Origin: GCA-2720975 sp964467985
GTDB taxonomy: Bacteria > Planctomycetota > UBA1135 > GCA-002686595
DNA: 64,000 bases
Direction: 5' to 3'
Assembly (NCBI GenBank): GCA_964467985.1
Contig: CAYXTP010000014.1
Span: 56,262-120,261 of the forward strand
Below the pieces are notes generated by a model, which was not told the origin of the DNA, did no database searches, and was given only the letters and a program-made list of their open reading frames with translations. The position numbers and the translations under genes are program-made. Each line of letters starts with the position of its first letter. The first letter of the stretch is position 1. Below, in pieces: positions 7,935 through 17,329 of this stretch.

Positions 7935-10460
7935 ATGGACCTTTCCAAGACGAACCCAGAAGTCTCTGCGCCGCCGGCGCGTTGGGTTTGGTCGCTCTTG
8001 GTCTTCGTGACACTCGCTCTGCAGTTCAACACTTGGAACGAGCTGGAGGGTTATCAACTGGCAGACTCTGTGGAGTACATGGAGCGCGCACAGGCTGTGG
8101 TGCGCAACCAGTCGGTGATCGACTCACAACAGATTCGATCCTTTGGATTTTCCGCTCTCTTGGCGCCTCTGTTCCTGGTCGCAGACCTGCTTGGAATCGA
8201 AGATTTCAAACCCGTAATCGCCACGATGCGGCTGCTGCAGGTTGCATTGGGCCTGCTGCTCTTGTGGACCACGGTGCGCCTGGGAAAGGCGCTGGGAGGC
8301 CCCTGGGTCGGGTTTTGCGCTGGCTTGGCCCTGGCAGCAAACCCTACTTTCCTGCGCTTTTCCGTCTCCCCCGTAGCCGGTATCAGCGCCGCCGTGTGCG
8401 TGGGTCTGGGTGTCTTGGAGTTGCTGGAGCCCCCTGAAAAGAAGCGCGGCAAGATGGCCGGGGTTTGGCTCGGGTTGGCCCTCTGGATGGCGTACAAGAC
8501 GATCCCCATCACCGCAGCACTGGTGCTGGTCGTGATCCTGCGCGACCGACGTCGCAGCCTGCTCATCCTGCGGCCCATGGCCGCCGTTCTCGTGGTGGCC
8601 GTGCTACTGCAAGTGGCCCTTGATCGAGTCGCCTATGGCGCGTGGGGAGCGAGCCTCCTGTCGTACGCGGGCGAGAATGGACTGCACATGTTGGTGCGCC
8701 TGCTGTGGAAGATCGGCCTGACGGACTGGGCCGACGGGATCTACCAGTGGTACTACAGCGACTTCGTGACGACGCCCCTGCAAACCGGTCGCGTTCTCGC
8801 CTCACTCCAGGATCCGGCCTGGTACTGGACTCACTTGTACGCTTTTGCGGTCGTGCCCGTGGCGTTGATGGCCCTTGTCGGGATCGGCCGCTGCGTACTG
8901 CGCGCCACCTGGACTTCCAGCCTGCTGTTGATCGTCGGTGCGCTCAATGTCTACCTCTACACGCAAAAGGGCTCGAAGGAGTTTCGGCTGTGGCTGCCGC
9001 TCCTTCCAATCTTGGCCCCAGTCGCGGGCCTGGGGCTGGATGCTGTCCTGAGCATCTTCCGAGGGAAGCATGCGCGGCCAGCGCTCGCAGCTCTGGCGCT
9101 CGTTTGCTCGGCGCTCTTCTGCTTGCGGGCTCAGGCACAGGTCAACGTGCGTCAATTCGGGGGCTTCTGGCGTGCGATGGACTTCGTGCAAGAGCAGGTG
9201 GAAGCGGGCTACGAGCCACTGCCCTTCGTCGCCGACCACGTCACGGATCCCGAGACCCATGCCCTCAACCGCGGCCGGCCGCGGGTGGCCTGCTCCTACC
9301 ACTGGAGTGTCTTTGGCCGGGAAGGGCCCGATCTGGAACTCGTCAAGCTGCCCAAGCAACTCGATGGCTGGGCCAAATTGCCCTGGGAAGTGCGCATCGA
9401 CGAGGTGCTGCCGGCTCTGGACCGGCTGGATTGGCTGATCCTGCACGGCCCGCTGCTGACGGCCCCCGAACACGCCGTCCTCATGCATTACGTGAACTCC
9501 TGGTACACGGTCGAGGCCGTGTTCTGGGACCCGCTGGTTCATGAGAGCATGGGGCCGATCTATGTGTTGCGCCGCAAGCGAGACGCCGGCCTCGACATCA
9601 CCCGACCGACCTTCTACGACCTCCAGCGCGGCCCAAAAATGGAAGCCGCCAGGGATCTGCTAGGCATGGTCGGGCAGATCATGGCCCTGCAAACCCCAGC
9701 GGGTCAGCGTGCCCTGACCTACTGGAACGCGGAGTGTCTACGCCAACGCCTGGGCTTTGGAGAGCCCATAAGGATGATCCGTCCGTCTTTGGACGAGGAG
9801 CTCTGGGTCCTCGGATCCACCTACGAGACCCTGCCTGGCGACGGTTTGGGATGGCTGACGACCTACATGTTCGTTTGGAAACCCATGCTTGCGGACTACA
9901 CCTTCGTCGATCGCCTGACCACGGTGGGTGCGCCTGCAGACTCCCCCACCTGGGAGAACAGACACCTGCCCGCGTACGGGGTCAACCGCATCAACACGTG
10001 GGCCACGGGGACCTTGGTGCGCGAGAGTTGGCCGGTCCTGGCGAGCGCGAGCACCGAGCGCTGGGATGATCTAGGTCCCCCTCTCGGAGGGGAGTTCCGA
10101 AGCGCTGACTCCATACCCGTTGAGCACTGGTCGGGTGCCCTCACTTTCTATCTCGCGTGCGACCTGTGTGGCAAGGAAGCGTCCCTCGACCCCTCGGTCT
10201 CCCACGAATGCATCCAGGGGGTCGTGTGGTCAGGCCCCGGAGCCCATGTTCAAGTCTCAGGACGCTTGGAACGAGCACGCTTTGGGAGCCAGACGTTCAT
10301 GCGCCTGCTGCCCGAAAAGGAACGCCGCGGTCCGGTGGCGGACTGGCGCTGGAGTGACGATGGACTCTCGAGCCTGGGTCGCTTCTCTATTCCCGTGCAG
10401 CGTGGCCCCCACTTCTCGCGCTTGGAGGACGACCGCAGCCTGGATGACAGCGGCGACTGA
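7935..10460 (+). CDS. Large polytopic membrane protein, ArnT/PMT-like glycosyltransferase fold, with a C-terminal soluble half
   Basis: The 841-residue protein starts at ATG 7935; another in-frame start 87 nt upstream is possible. After an N-terminal helix comes a loop with DSVEYMERA, then about ten hydrophobic helices through residue 440. This resembles lipid-linked-sugar glycosyltransferases of the GT39/GT83 (PMT/ArnT) type, in which a first-loop Asp is catalytic. Residues from about 440 form a soluble tail of 400 residues, with the block ADHVTDPETHALNRGRP and no domain I recognise. Such enzymes transfer sugars from polyprenyl-phosphate donors on the periplasmic side. Family assignment rests on topology and the loop motif, so substrate and reaction are open. 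A double hairpin follows the stop. Confidence 0.65.
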   Translation: MDLSKTNPEVSAPPARWVWSLLVFVTLALQFNTWNELEGYQLADSVEYMERAQAVVRNQSVIDSQQIRSFGFSALLAPLFLVADLLGIEDFKPVIATMRLLQVALGLLLLWTTVRLGKALGGPWVGFCAGLALAANPTFLRFSVSPVAGISAAVCVGLGVLELLEPPEKKRGKMAGVWLGLALWMAYKTIPITAALVLVVILRDRRRSLLILRPMAAVLVVAVLLQVALDRVAYGAWGASLLSYAGENGLHMLVRLLWKIGLTDWADGIYQWYYSDFVTTPLQTGRVLASLQDPAWYWTHLYAFAVVPVALMALVGIGRCVLRATWTSSLLLIVGALNVYLYTQKGSKEFRLWLPLLPILAPVAGLGLDAVLSIFRGKHARPALAALALVCSALFCLRAQAQVNVRQFGGFWRAMDFVQEQVEAGYEPLPFVADHVTDPETHALNRGRPRVACSYHWSVFGREGPDLELVKLPKQLDGWAKLPWEVRIDEVLPALDRLDWLILHGPLLTAPEHAVLMHYVNSWYTVEAVFWDPLVHESMGPIYVLRRKRDAGLDITRPTFYDLQRGPKMEAARDLLGMVGQIMALQTPAGQRALTYWNAECLRQRLGFGEPIRMIRPSLDEELWVLGSTYETLPGDGLGWLTTYMFVWKPMLADYTFVDRLTTVGAPADSPTWENRHLPAYGVNRINTWATGTLVRESWPVLASASTERWDDLGPPLGGEFRSADSIPVEHWSGALTFYLACDLCGKEASLDPSVSHECIQGVVWSGPGAHVQVSGRLERARFGSQTFMRLLPEKERRGPVADWRWSDDGLSSLGRFSIPVQRGPHFSRLEDDRSLDDSGD

Positions 10461-10520
10461 CCCTCACGCAAGAGTGAATCGCGCGTGAGGGCCCGCCCGA
10501 GGGGCCTTTTGCCCTCGGGC
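10461..10520 (+). terminator. Two consecutive perfect hairpins after the membrane glycosyltransferase gene
   Basis: CCCTCACGC (10461-10469) pairs with GCGTGAGGG (10483-10491). GCCCGAGGG (10495-10503) pairs with CCCTCGGGC (10512-10520) around an 8-nt loop. Both stems are 9 bp without mismatch and start at the base after the TGA. There is no U tract, so this may be a Rho-assisted terminator or an mRNA 3'-end stabiliser. Confidence 0.6.
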
Positions 10521-10622
10521 ATCTTGAGGCACTGGCGCCCCCCGGATAGAGTCCCCCGAGGCCAGATTGCCCGTGATTGGGGTGGATTTGGCCTAGCTTG
10601 AGCCCCAGACAACGCGCGCGCC

Positions 10623-11189
10623 ATGCACATGACATCGATCTCGACCACGGCCAAGATTTTCCTCACGACCCTAGGTTTGACCTTGGGCCTCTCTTGCGCG
10701 GCCAGCCCTGAGCGCAACTCGGTGCCCACCGCCTCGGGACACCCCGCTTCGATCACCCTGCGCGACTACCGCAGCGGAATCGTGTTGACCCTGATCAACG
10801 ACAGCGTGCTACTCGCACGCAACGTGCCCGGAGACAACGTTCCCTTGCGGCGCGCTGCCTACTATTCACAGCTCGATCGTCAGTCGACAGCCAAGGTGGC
10901 TGGGGACGAGTTGGTGGAGGGCATGATGCAGGCCTTCGAGAATCGAGGCTTCTTTGGCATTGCCACGGGCGGACCATCACCTGAGAGGGCTTCGGACGTG
11001 AGCACCAGCCTTGAGGTTTCCAGAAATGGGCGCAGCGATCACCTGATGTTTAGCACGCGCATGTCCAGGGATGGCCAGCTGGTCTACAGCGACTGCCGCA
11101 AGGTATTCAGCGAAGTCTACAACCGCGTCGACCAGTACTACTCGGCCAGCTCCATCCCCACCGCGGTCCCCAAGGCTCGCAAACGTTGA
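10623..11189 (+). CDS. Small lipoprotein of unknown function
   Basis: The 188-residue protein begins with a hydrophobic stretch and a lipobox (LGLSC, Cys about 25), so it should be a membrane-anchored lipoprotein. The mature part is rich in Ser/Arg and carries no catalytic motif I recognise; a block SRDGQLVYSDCRKVFSEVYN near the C-terminus is its most distinctive stretch. It may pair with the envelope biogenesis gene next to it: its TGA overlaps a TTG in frame with kdsB, so the two are likely co-translated. The start is the ATG at 10623; a second ATG lies 6 nt later. Confidence 0.7.
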   Translation: MHMTSISTTAKIFLTTLGLTLGLSCAASPERNSVPTASGHPASITLRDYRSGIVLTLINDSVLLARNVPGDNVPLRRAAYYSQLDRQSTAKVAGDELVEGMMQAFENRGFFGIATGGPSPERASDVSTSLEVSRNGRSDHLMFSTRMSRDGQLVYSDCRKVFSEVYNRVDQYYSASSIPTAVPKARKR

Positions 11190-11197
11190 CGCAACAG

Positions 11198-12052
11198 ATG
11201 AGTTCGGCGAATCCGCAGGGCCAGCCTGCACCTGGCACGACGCCAGGCACGCTGCGCGCCCTCGCCGTCCTCCCCGCCCGGGTCAACTCCACCCGGCTTG
11301 AGCGCAAGGTTCTGCTCGCAGAGACGGGCCTACCCCTCTTCGCTCACACCGCCAAGCAGGTCAGCCTGTGCGACGCCATCGAGCGCGTGGTCGTAGCGAC
11401 GGACGGAGACGATGTGCTGGAATGGGGCACCCAGCTGGGAGTCGATGTGCTGATGACCTCCGCAGACCACGCCAGCGGGACTGATCGGGTGCGCGAGGCC
11501 TTTGAGCAACTCGGCGAGCCCTTCGACGTGGTGGTGAATGTGCAGGCCGACGAACCAGACGTGAATCCAGAAGATCTAGCCCGACTCGTGCACGCCTTCG
11601 AGAGCCCGGACGTCCAGGCAGCCACCCTGGCGACGCCCCTGCTGGACGCCGACGAACTCACCTCCCCGGATGTGGTCAAGGTGACGCGCGACGAGGCTCA
11701 GCGGGCGCTCTACTTCTCCAGGGCCCCGATTCCCTGCCGTAGCCGTGCGCGCGCTGCCGGTCAGGCCCCTGAGGGCTCGACCTTGGCCCTACGGCACGTG
11801 GGCGTCTATGCCTATCGGCCCGCCGCCCTGGCCCAGTTCTGCGCACTTGAGCAGGGCCGACTCGAAGCAGCCGAGAATCTCGAGCAGTTGCGCTGGCTGG
11901 AAGCGGGCCAGGCGATGACTGTCGTCGACGCGCAACACACGCCCCGCGGTATCGACACGCGCGCCGACTACGACGCGTTCGTGGCGCGACAGCGAGGGAT
12001 GCGACCAAGCCCCGCCGATGCCCCCTCGACTCCCAGAATGGAATCGCCGTGA
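11198..12052 (+). CDS. kdsB: 3-deoxy-manno-octulosonate cytidylyltransferase (CMP-KDO synthetase)
   Basis: KdsB activates KDO with CTP to CMP-KDO for lipopolysaccharide inner-core synthesis. The nucleotide-binding start is LAVLPARVNSTRLERKVL. It is followed by ERVVVATDGDDV, a block reading SGTDRVREAFE, and VNVQADEP (canonical VNVQGDEP, with Ala for Gly), then HVGVYAYR and AENLEQLRWLE near the C-terminus, all in family order. I used ATG 11198 as the start; the TTG at 11186 overlaps the previous stop and is equally possible. An N-terminal tail of about 20 residues precedes the domain. Next to pyrG, which makes its CTP substrate. The gene implies a KDO-bearing outer membrane. Confidence 0.9.
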   Translation: MSSANPQGQPAPGTTPGTLRALAVLPARVNSTRLERKVLLAETGLPLFAHTAKQVSLCDAIERVVVATDGDDVLEWGTQLGVDVLMTSADHASGTDRVREAFEQLGEPFDVVVNVQADEPDVNPEDLARLVHAFESPDVQAATLATPLLDADELTSPDVVKVTRDEAQRALYFSRAPIPCRSRARAAGQAPEGSTLALRHVGVYAYRPAALAQFCALEQGRLEAAENLEQLRWLEAGQAMTVVDAQHTPRGIDTRADYDAFVARQRGMRPSPADAPSTPRMESP

Positions 12053-12140
12053 GCGCTTCAGGTCCCGGAACCTTAGGCTGCAAGCAAGGCGTTGCCCTGC
12101 CGCCCCTTCGCATCTCCCCTATCCGAATTTCGTATCCCCG

Positions 12141-13784
12141 ATGACCAAGCATATTTTCATCACGGGCGGAGTGGTCTCCAGCCTGGGCAAGGGACTGACC
12201 TCTGCCGCGATTGGAATGATCCTCGAGCGGCGTGGCCTGAAGGTCGCCATGCAGAAGCTCGACCCGTACATCAATGTGGATCCGGGCACCATGAGTCCTT
12301 TCCAACACGGGGAAGTGTACGTCACAGACGATGGCGCGGAGACCGACCTGGACCTGGGGCACTACGAGCGCTTCACGCACGCGAACCTAACCAAGGCGAG
12401 CAATTTCACAACGGGCAAGATCTACTCAGCGGTGATCGCCAAGGAACGTCGCGGTGACTACCTGGGCCGCACGGTTCAAGTCATCCCGCACATTACGGAC
12501 GCCATCAAGGAAGCCATCCATGCGGGCGTGGGCGATGACGAGCCCGACGTGTTGCTGAGTGAACTGGGCGGGACCGTGGGAGACATTGAGGGACTGCCCT
12601 TTCTAGAGGCCGCGCGCCAGTTCGCCTTGGAACAGCCCAAGGGCGATGTGCTCTTCGTGCACTTGACCCTCCTGCCTTTCCTGCGCGCCTCGGGCGAGAT
12701 GAAGACCAAACCCACTCAACAGTCCGTGGGCAAGTTGCGAGAGATCGGGATCCAGCCGGACATCCTCATCTGCCGCACCGAGCAACCCATGACTGAGGAG
12801 ATGCAACAGAAGATCAGCCTTTTCTGCAATGTGCGCGTGGACAAGGTGATCGAAGAGCGCGATGTGGACTTCTCGATCTACGAGGTGCCGGTCAACCTGG
12901 TGCATGCCAACCTCGATCGCTTGATCGCTGAAGAGCTCGGTCTGCCTGCGGAGCAGGGCACGGATTTCACCGACTGGTTGGCCATGCTCGAGGACATCAA
13001 GGGCACGACCGAAGAAATCGAGATTGCGGTGGTCGGCAAGTACATCGAGCTGCATGACGCGTACAAGTCCATCTACGAGGCGCTCTCACACGCGGGCATT
13101 GCGAGCCAGCACAAGGTGCGCATCCGCAAGGTGCGGGCAGAAGACGTGCTTGACGACGGAGTCGAGTTGTTGGATGGGGTCAACGGCGTGCTCATTCCCG
13201 GCGGCTTTGGTGAGCGCGGCCTCGAGGGCAAAATTCGCGCTATCGCCTGGGCGCGTGAGAACGACGTGCCCTTCTTTGGGATCTGCCTCGGGATGCAGTG
13301 TGCCGTGATCGAATTCGCGCGCAGTGAACTGGGGCTCGACGGAGCACACACCTTGGAACACAGCCCCCACAGCCCTCACCCCGTGATCAACCTGATGGAC
13401 GATCAGGCCGGCGTGGAGAAGGGTGGCACCATGCGCCTCGGAGCCTATGACTGCGAGGTGACGGAAGGCAGCCTTGCCCATGAACTGTACGAGACCCGAG
13501 AAATCAGCGAACGCCATCGCCACCGCTTCGAGTTCAACAACGCCTACCGCGAAGCATTCGAGAACTCGGCGATGGACCTCAGCGGCCGCAACCCGGACCG
13601 CGATCTCGTGGAGATCATCGAGATTCCGGAGCACCCCTTTTTCATCGGCGTTCAATTTCACCCGGAGTTCAAAAGTGCTCCCCTGAGCCCGCACCCCCTC
13701 TTCCGAGGCTTCGTGACCGCAGCCGTGAATCACGCCCACGGCGCGAACAACCACGACCTCATCGAGCAACCGAGTCTGGCATGA
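12141..13784 (+). CDS. pyrG: CTP synthase (glutamine hydrolysing)
   Basis: PyrG aminates UTP to CTP using glutamine and ATP. The start at ATG 12141 gives the classic N-terminus MTKHIFITGGVVSSLGKG; a longer frame begins upstream inside kdsB and is rejected. The 547-residue length is standard. The synthetase domain contains DPYINVDPGTMSPFQHGEV and ELGGTVGDIEG. The C-terminal class-I glutamine amidotransferase has the nucleophile in FFGICLGMQ and a His-Glu pair in GVQFHPEF. The kdsB-pyrG order recurs in many Gram-negative genomes and supplies CTP to KDO activation. Confidence 0.97.
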   Translation: MTKHIFITGGVVSSLGKGLTSAAIGMILERRGLKVAMQKLDPYINVDPGTMSPFQHGEVYVTDDGAETDLDLGHYERFTHANLTKASNFTTGKIYSAVIAKERRGDYLGRTVQVIPHITDAIKEAIHAGVGDDEPDVLLSELGGTVGDIEGLPFLEAARQFALEQPKGDVLFVHLTLLPFLRASGEMKTKPTQQSVGKLREIGIQPDILICRTEQPMTEEMQQKISLFCNVRVDKVIEERDVDFSIYEVPVNLVHANLDRLIAEELGLPAEQGTDFTDWLAMLEDIKGTTEEIEIAVVGKYIELHDAYKSIYEALSHAGIASQHKVRIRKVRAEDVLDDGVELLDGVNGVLIPGGFGERGLEGKIRAIAWARENDVPFFGICLGMQCAVIEFARSELGLDGAHTLEHSPHSPHPVINLMDDQAGVEKGGTMRLGAYDCEVTEGSLAHELYETREISERHRHRFEFNNAYREAFENSAMDLSGRNPDRDLVEIIEIPEHPFFIGVQFHPEFKSAPLSPHPLFRGFVTAAVNHAHGANNHDLIEQPSLA

Positions 13785-14125
13785 GTCCCTCGACATCCGG
13801 CGCAGCATCCGACGCAGCTACCGACCCTGGTGACGAGTCTGGCGGCGAACGCAAGGCCGAAGACATCCCCCTGCCGGGCGGAGATTTCCGCTTGTTTGTG
13901 ACGCGCCTCTCCTACCAGGGCATGCTCTGCCTTGGAGTCATGGAAAACCCTGTGACGAAGACCCGCCAGGTCAATCTCGATCAGGCACGCATGGTGCTCG
14001 ACGACCTGATCATGCTGCAGGAACGCACCACGGGAAACCTCGACGCCGACGAAGCCGCACACATGCACAAGATCGTGAGCGACCTCTCGCACCTGTTCGA
14101 ACAGGTGCAGACCAAGAAGTCCTAG
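13781..14125 (+). CDS. DUF1844 family protein
   Basis: The ATG overlaps the pyrG stop as ATGA, indicating coupled translation. The 114-residue protein has an acidic, disordered head of about 40 residues. The body matches the DUF1844 pattern: a short helix (FVTRLSYQGMLCLGVMENP), then VNLDQARMVLDDLIMLQERT and a last helix ending LSHLFEQVQ. The function of the family is unknown; it is common in Planctomycetota, Acidobacteriota and Deltaproteobacteria. Its end overlaps by 4 nt the end of the convergent acyl-CoA dehydrogenase gene. Confidence 0.85.
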   Translation: MSPSTSGAASDAATDPGDESGGERKAEDIPLPGGDFRLFVTRLSYQGMLCLGVMENPVTKTRQVNLDQARMVLDDLIMLQERTTGNLDADEAAHMHKIVSDLSHLFEQVQTKKS

Positions 14126-15291
14126 CGGTAGGCGGGCAGGTCGGTCAGGCTGTGCCCCACCGCCAGGGTATGGATGTCGTGAGTTCCTTCGTAGGTAATC
14201 ACGGACTCCAAGTTCAGCATGTGCCTACCCACCTGGTACTCCAAGCTGATGCCGTTGGCGCCCAGCATGTCACGGCACTTGCGAGCGACCCCCAAGGCCA
14301 TGTGCACGTTGTTGCGCTTGGCCATGGAGACTTGGTCGGGCGTGACCTTGCCCTCGTCCTTCAGGCGCCCCAGGCGCAGGGCTAGCAATTGAGCCAGGGT
14401 AATGTCGGTCGCCATGTCTGCCAGCTTCTTCTGCGCCAGTTGGAAGCCGGCCAGGGGCTTGTCGAACACGATGCGTTCCTTGGAGTAGGAGAGGGCTTCG
14501 TCGAAGCAAGCCAAGGCCGCCCCCAGACCTCCCCAAGCAATCCCGAAGCGTGCTGACGAAAGGCACTGCAGGGGAGCCTTGAGCCCCATCGCCTCCGGTA
14601 GGCGCATGGAGTCGGGGACGCGTACGTCCTCGAGCACGAGTTCTGAAGTGACCGATGCGCGCAGGCTCCACTTGTGTTTTTGTTCGGGTGCGCTGAATCC
14701 GGGTAGATCCGTGGGCACGGCGAAGCCTCGAATACCATCCTCGGAGCGCGCCCAGACGATCGCCACCTGGGAGACGGTGCCATTCGTGATCCACATTTTG
14801 CGGCCGTCGAGAATCCAGTCGTCCCCGTCGCGGCGGGCGGTGGTAATCATGCCACCAGGATTGGATCCAAAATCGGGTTCCGTGAGGCCGAAGCAACCAA
14901 TGATCTCACCAGCGGCTAGGCGAGGCAGCCATTCCTGCTTCTGCTCCTCGGAACCGAAGGCCAGGATCGGGAACATCACCAGGCTTCCCTGCACGGAAAC
15001 AAACGAACGCAGGCCCGAGTCTCCGCGCTCGAGTTCTTGGCAGATGAGGCCGTAGCAGACGTTGTTTAGGCCCGCTCCGCCGTACTGCTCTGGAGTCGTC
15101 GGGCCGAAGACGCCCAGCTCTGCCAACTCAGGGATGAGTTCGGTCGGAAAGGTGCCGTTCTCGAAATGCTCCGCAATGACTGGCAGAAAGCGGTCCCCAA
15201 CCCATGAGCGCACCGCGTCGCGCACCATGCGCTCCTCTTCTGAGAATTGGCCCTCTGTGTCGAAGAAGTCGAGCTGGGTGAAAGCGTCCAT
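14122..15291 (-). CDS. Acyl-CoA dehydrogenase, glutaryl-CoA dehydrogenase-like
   Basis: This flavoprotein should oxidise and decarboxylate glutaryl-CoA to crotonyl-CoA in lysine/tryptophan breakdown, or act on a related acyl-CoA. The ATG at 15291 gives 389 residues, the usual size; a longer frame back to 15510 runs through low-complexity sequence and into the metG start. GCDH-type features: SGLRSFVSVQGSLV, which matches the substrate-binding Arg block of GCDH; CFGLTEPDFGSNP, WITNG, and the catalytic Glu in VITYEGTHDIHTL. No GCDH partner genes (transferase, ETF) are adjacent. It is divergent from metG over about 217 bp. Confidence 0.88.
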   Translation of the reverse strand: MDAFTQLDFFDTEGQFSEEERMVRDAVRSWVGDRFLPVIAEHFENGTFPTELIPELAELGVFGPTTPEQYGGAGLNNVCYGLICQELERGDSGLRSFVSVQGSLVMFPILAFGSEEQKQEWLPRLAAGEIIGCFGLTEPDFGSNPGGMITTARRDGDDWILDGRKMWITNGTVSQVAIVWARSEDGIRGFAVPTDLPGFSAPEQKHKWSLRASVTSELVLEDVRVPDSMRLPEAMGLKAPLQCLSSARFGIAWGGLGAALACFDEALSYSKERIVFDKPLAGFQLAQKKLADMATDITLAQLLALRLGRLKDEGKVTPDQVSMAKRNNVHMALGVARKCRDMLGANGISLEYQVGRHMLNLESVITYEGTHDIHTLAVGHSLTDLPAYR

Positions 15292-15508
15292 GGGATGGTT
15301 CGAATCCGTGGAAGGGTGGGGTGGGATGGATGGGGTGGGAGGATTGAGCCTCCTCCAGAGAAGGCGCGCCACGCAGGTGAGGCAGGGAATTCTAGGCAGA
15401 GGCCCCAAGGTGGGGAACCGCACCACGCAGAACCCCTGGGCGAGAAGTCGTGCGAATTGTGGCGATTCGCCCTGACGGAGAGGCTCGTTCGACGCAGAAT
15501 CTGACGCC

Positions 15509-17179
15509 ATGCCCCGCTACACAGTCACCAGTGCCCTGCCCTACGCCAATGGACCCATCCACTTTGGGCACGTGGCCGGCGCGTACCTGCCCGCAGATCT
15601 CTATGTGCGCACCTTGCGCATGTTGGGTGAAGAGGTTGCGTTCATCTGCGGAACCGACGAGTACGGCGTCGCCATCACCTTGGGCGCCGAGAAGGCGGAC
15701 ATGGCCTATGACGAATACGTGGCCGGCTGGCACGAGACGATTCGCGAGACCTTTGACGCGCTGAGTATTGAATTTGACATCTGGTCAGGCACGAGCCGTT
15801 GCCCACAGCACACACAAACTGCCCAAGAGTTCTTTGTGGCTCTCGACAAGGCCGGCTATTTGGTGCGCCGCGAAGAGGAGCAGTTGTATTGCACCACCGA
15901 CGACATGTTCTTGGCGGACCGCTACATCGGCGGCACCTGTTACGAGTGCGGGCATCCGCAGGCCCGTGGGGATGAGTGTCCCTCTTGTGGCACGTGGATC
16001 GCTCCTCTTCGATTCAAGGATCCAACGTGCAAGGTCTGTGGTAGCACCCCCGAGAAGAGGCCCACCACCCACTGGTACCTGGACCTGCCCAAGTTGCGCG
16101 ACGAGCACATGGGACAGTGGATCGCTGACCACGAGTGGAAGCCTAACGTTTCAGCCTTCATCAAGAACCTGCTCAAGGACGTTCCAGAACGTGCGATCAC
16201 GCGCGACATGAAGTGGGGCGTCCCCCTGCCCGAGGAGTACGCGGCTCAAGGTGGCGAAGGCAAGGTGCTCTATGTCTGGTTTGATGCCCCCATTGGCTAC
16301 ATCTCGTTCACCAAACAACTGTGTGCCGAGCGCGGAGATCCCGAAGGCTGGGAGAAGTGGTGGAAGGGCGACGACGTGCGCCTGGTGCATTTCCTCGGCA
16401 AGGACAATATCCCGTTCCACTGCATGGTCTTCCCGTCGATGCTGTACGGAACGCAGCAGGGATTCTGCTTGCCGTGGCAGGTGCCCGCCAACGAGTTCTA
16501 CAACCTCGAGGGCGACAAGTTCTCGACCTCAGAAGGCCGAACCCTGGACACGGCAGAGTTGTTTGAGCGCTACGAATCGGACGCCCTACGCTTCTATATC
16601 ATCAGCACGTTGCCGGAGACTGCCGACGCCGAGTTCAGCCTGCAGGGCTTCGTGACCGCCAACAACGCCCATCTAGCCGGGAATATGGGCAACCTCGTGA
16701 CGCGTGTCCTGAAGTTCATCGCCAAGAACTACGAAGGCCGGGTGCCACCTCTGAGCGAGGACCAGCGGGCCGAGATGGACCGCGAGATTTTTGAAGAGTG
16801 TGGCGCCTTTGGAGACCCCGCCGAGCATGCGCAGGCCTTCCGATTCAGACGGGCCGCTGAACAGCTGATCTCCAACGCTTCGGTCGCCAACGTGTTCATG
16901 CAACGGCTCGAACCTTGGGCCCTGCGTAAGACGGATCCAGAGCGGGCGGCCAGCGCCCTGAACACCCTGTGCGAATGGCTGCTGTGGCTGGCTCGTTGGA
17001 TGGCTCCCTTCATGCCGAGCAAGGCCCAGGAACTGTGGGTCATGCTGGGTCAGGCCGGCTCAGTTGCTGACCAGTCCTGGCCGGGCTCGCCCACGCCGGA
17101 TTCGTGGCGCCAGCTGGAGAACGGCGCGCCCCTAGGCACACCACTCGCCCTGTTCCCGCGCTTGGACGACCCGAACTAA
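15509..17179 (+). CDS. metG: Methionyl-tRNA synthetase
   Basis: MetG charges tRNA-Met. The 556-residue protein has the class-I HIGH motif as PIHFGH and the KMSKS equivalent as KFSTS (about 337-341), a variant seen in many MetG2-type enzymes. Two CxxC pairs form the zinc knuckles (CYEC and CPSC, about 144-161), and CKVC follows near 174. The catalytic region YVWFDAPIGYIS is clear. There is no C-terminal EMAP/Trbp111-like domain, so the protein ends after the anticodon-binding helices. The start ATG 15509 is the only reasonable one. Confidence 0.95.
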   Translation: MPRYTVTSALPYANGPIHFGHVAGAYLPADLYVRTLRMLGEEVAFICGTDEYGVAITLGAEKADMAYDEYVAGWHETIRETFDALSIEFDIWSGTSRCPQHTQTAQEFFVALDKAGYLVRREEEQLYCTTDDMFLADRYIGGTCYECGHPQARGDECPSCGTWIAPLRFKDPTCKVCGSTPEKRPTTHWYLDLPKLRDEHMGQWIADHEWKPNVSAFIKNLLKDVPERAITRDMKWGVPLPEEYAAQGGEGKVLYVWFDAPIGYISFTKQLCAERGDPEGWEKWWKGDDVRLVHFLGKDNIPFHCMVFPSMLYGTQQGFCLPWQVPANEFYNLEGDKFSTSEGRTLDTAELFERYESDALRFYIISTLPETADAEFSLQGFVTANNAHLAGNMGNLVTRVLKFIAKNYEGRVPPLSEDQRAEMDREIFEECGAFGDPAEHAQAFRFRRAAEQLISNASVANVFMQRLEPWALRKTDPERAASALNTLCEWLLWLARWMAPFMPSKAQELWVMLGQAGSVADQSWPGSPTPDSWRQLENGAPLGTPLALFPRLDDPN

Positions 17180-17240
17180 CCACCAGCCGCGGCACGGCGT
17201 GAGGACACCTGCCGCGGACATGCTGTCCGAGACGAGAAGA

Positions 17241-17270
17241 GGGCCGAACCCTGTTGCCAAGGTCCGGCCC
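17241..17270 (+). terminator. Hairpin downstream of metG
   Basis: GGGCCGAACC (17241-17250) and GGTCCGGCCC (17261-17270) form a 10-bp stem with one mismatch and a 10-nt loop. It lies between the converging metG and HU genes and may serve both. No U tract follows on either strand. Confidence 0.45.
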
Positions 17271-17329
17271 CCGTAGAACCTAGTTCCAGCAGCGAACCGC
17301 CAGAAACCGTTGAAGATCAGCGCAGAGGC

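Noticed and set aside
14122..15510. Long N-terminal extension of the acyl-CoA dehydrogenase
   Set aside because: It is Pro/Arg-rich, runs up to the metG start and is missing in the family; the ATG at 15291 gives the standard length.
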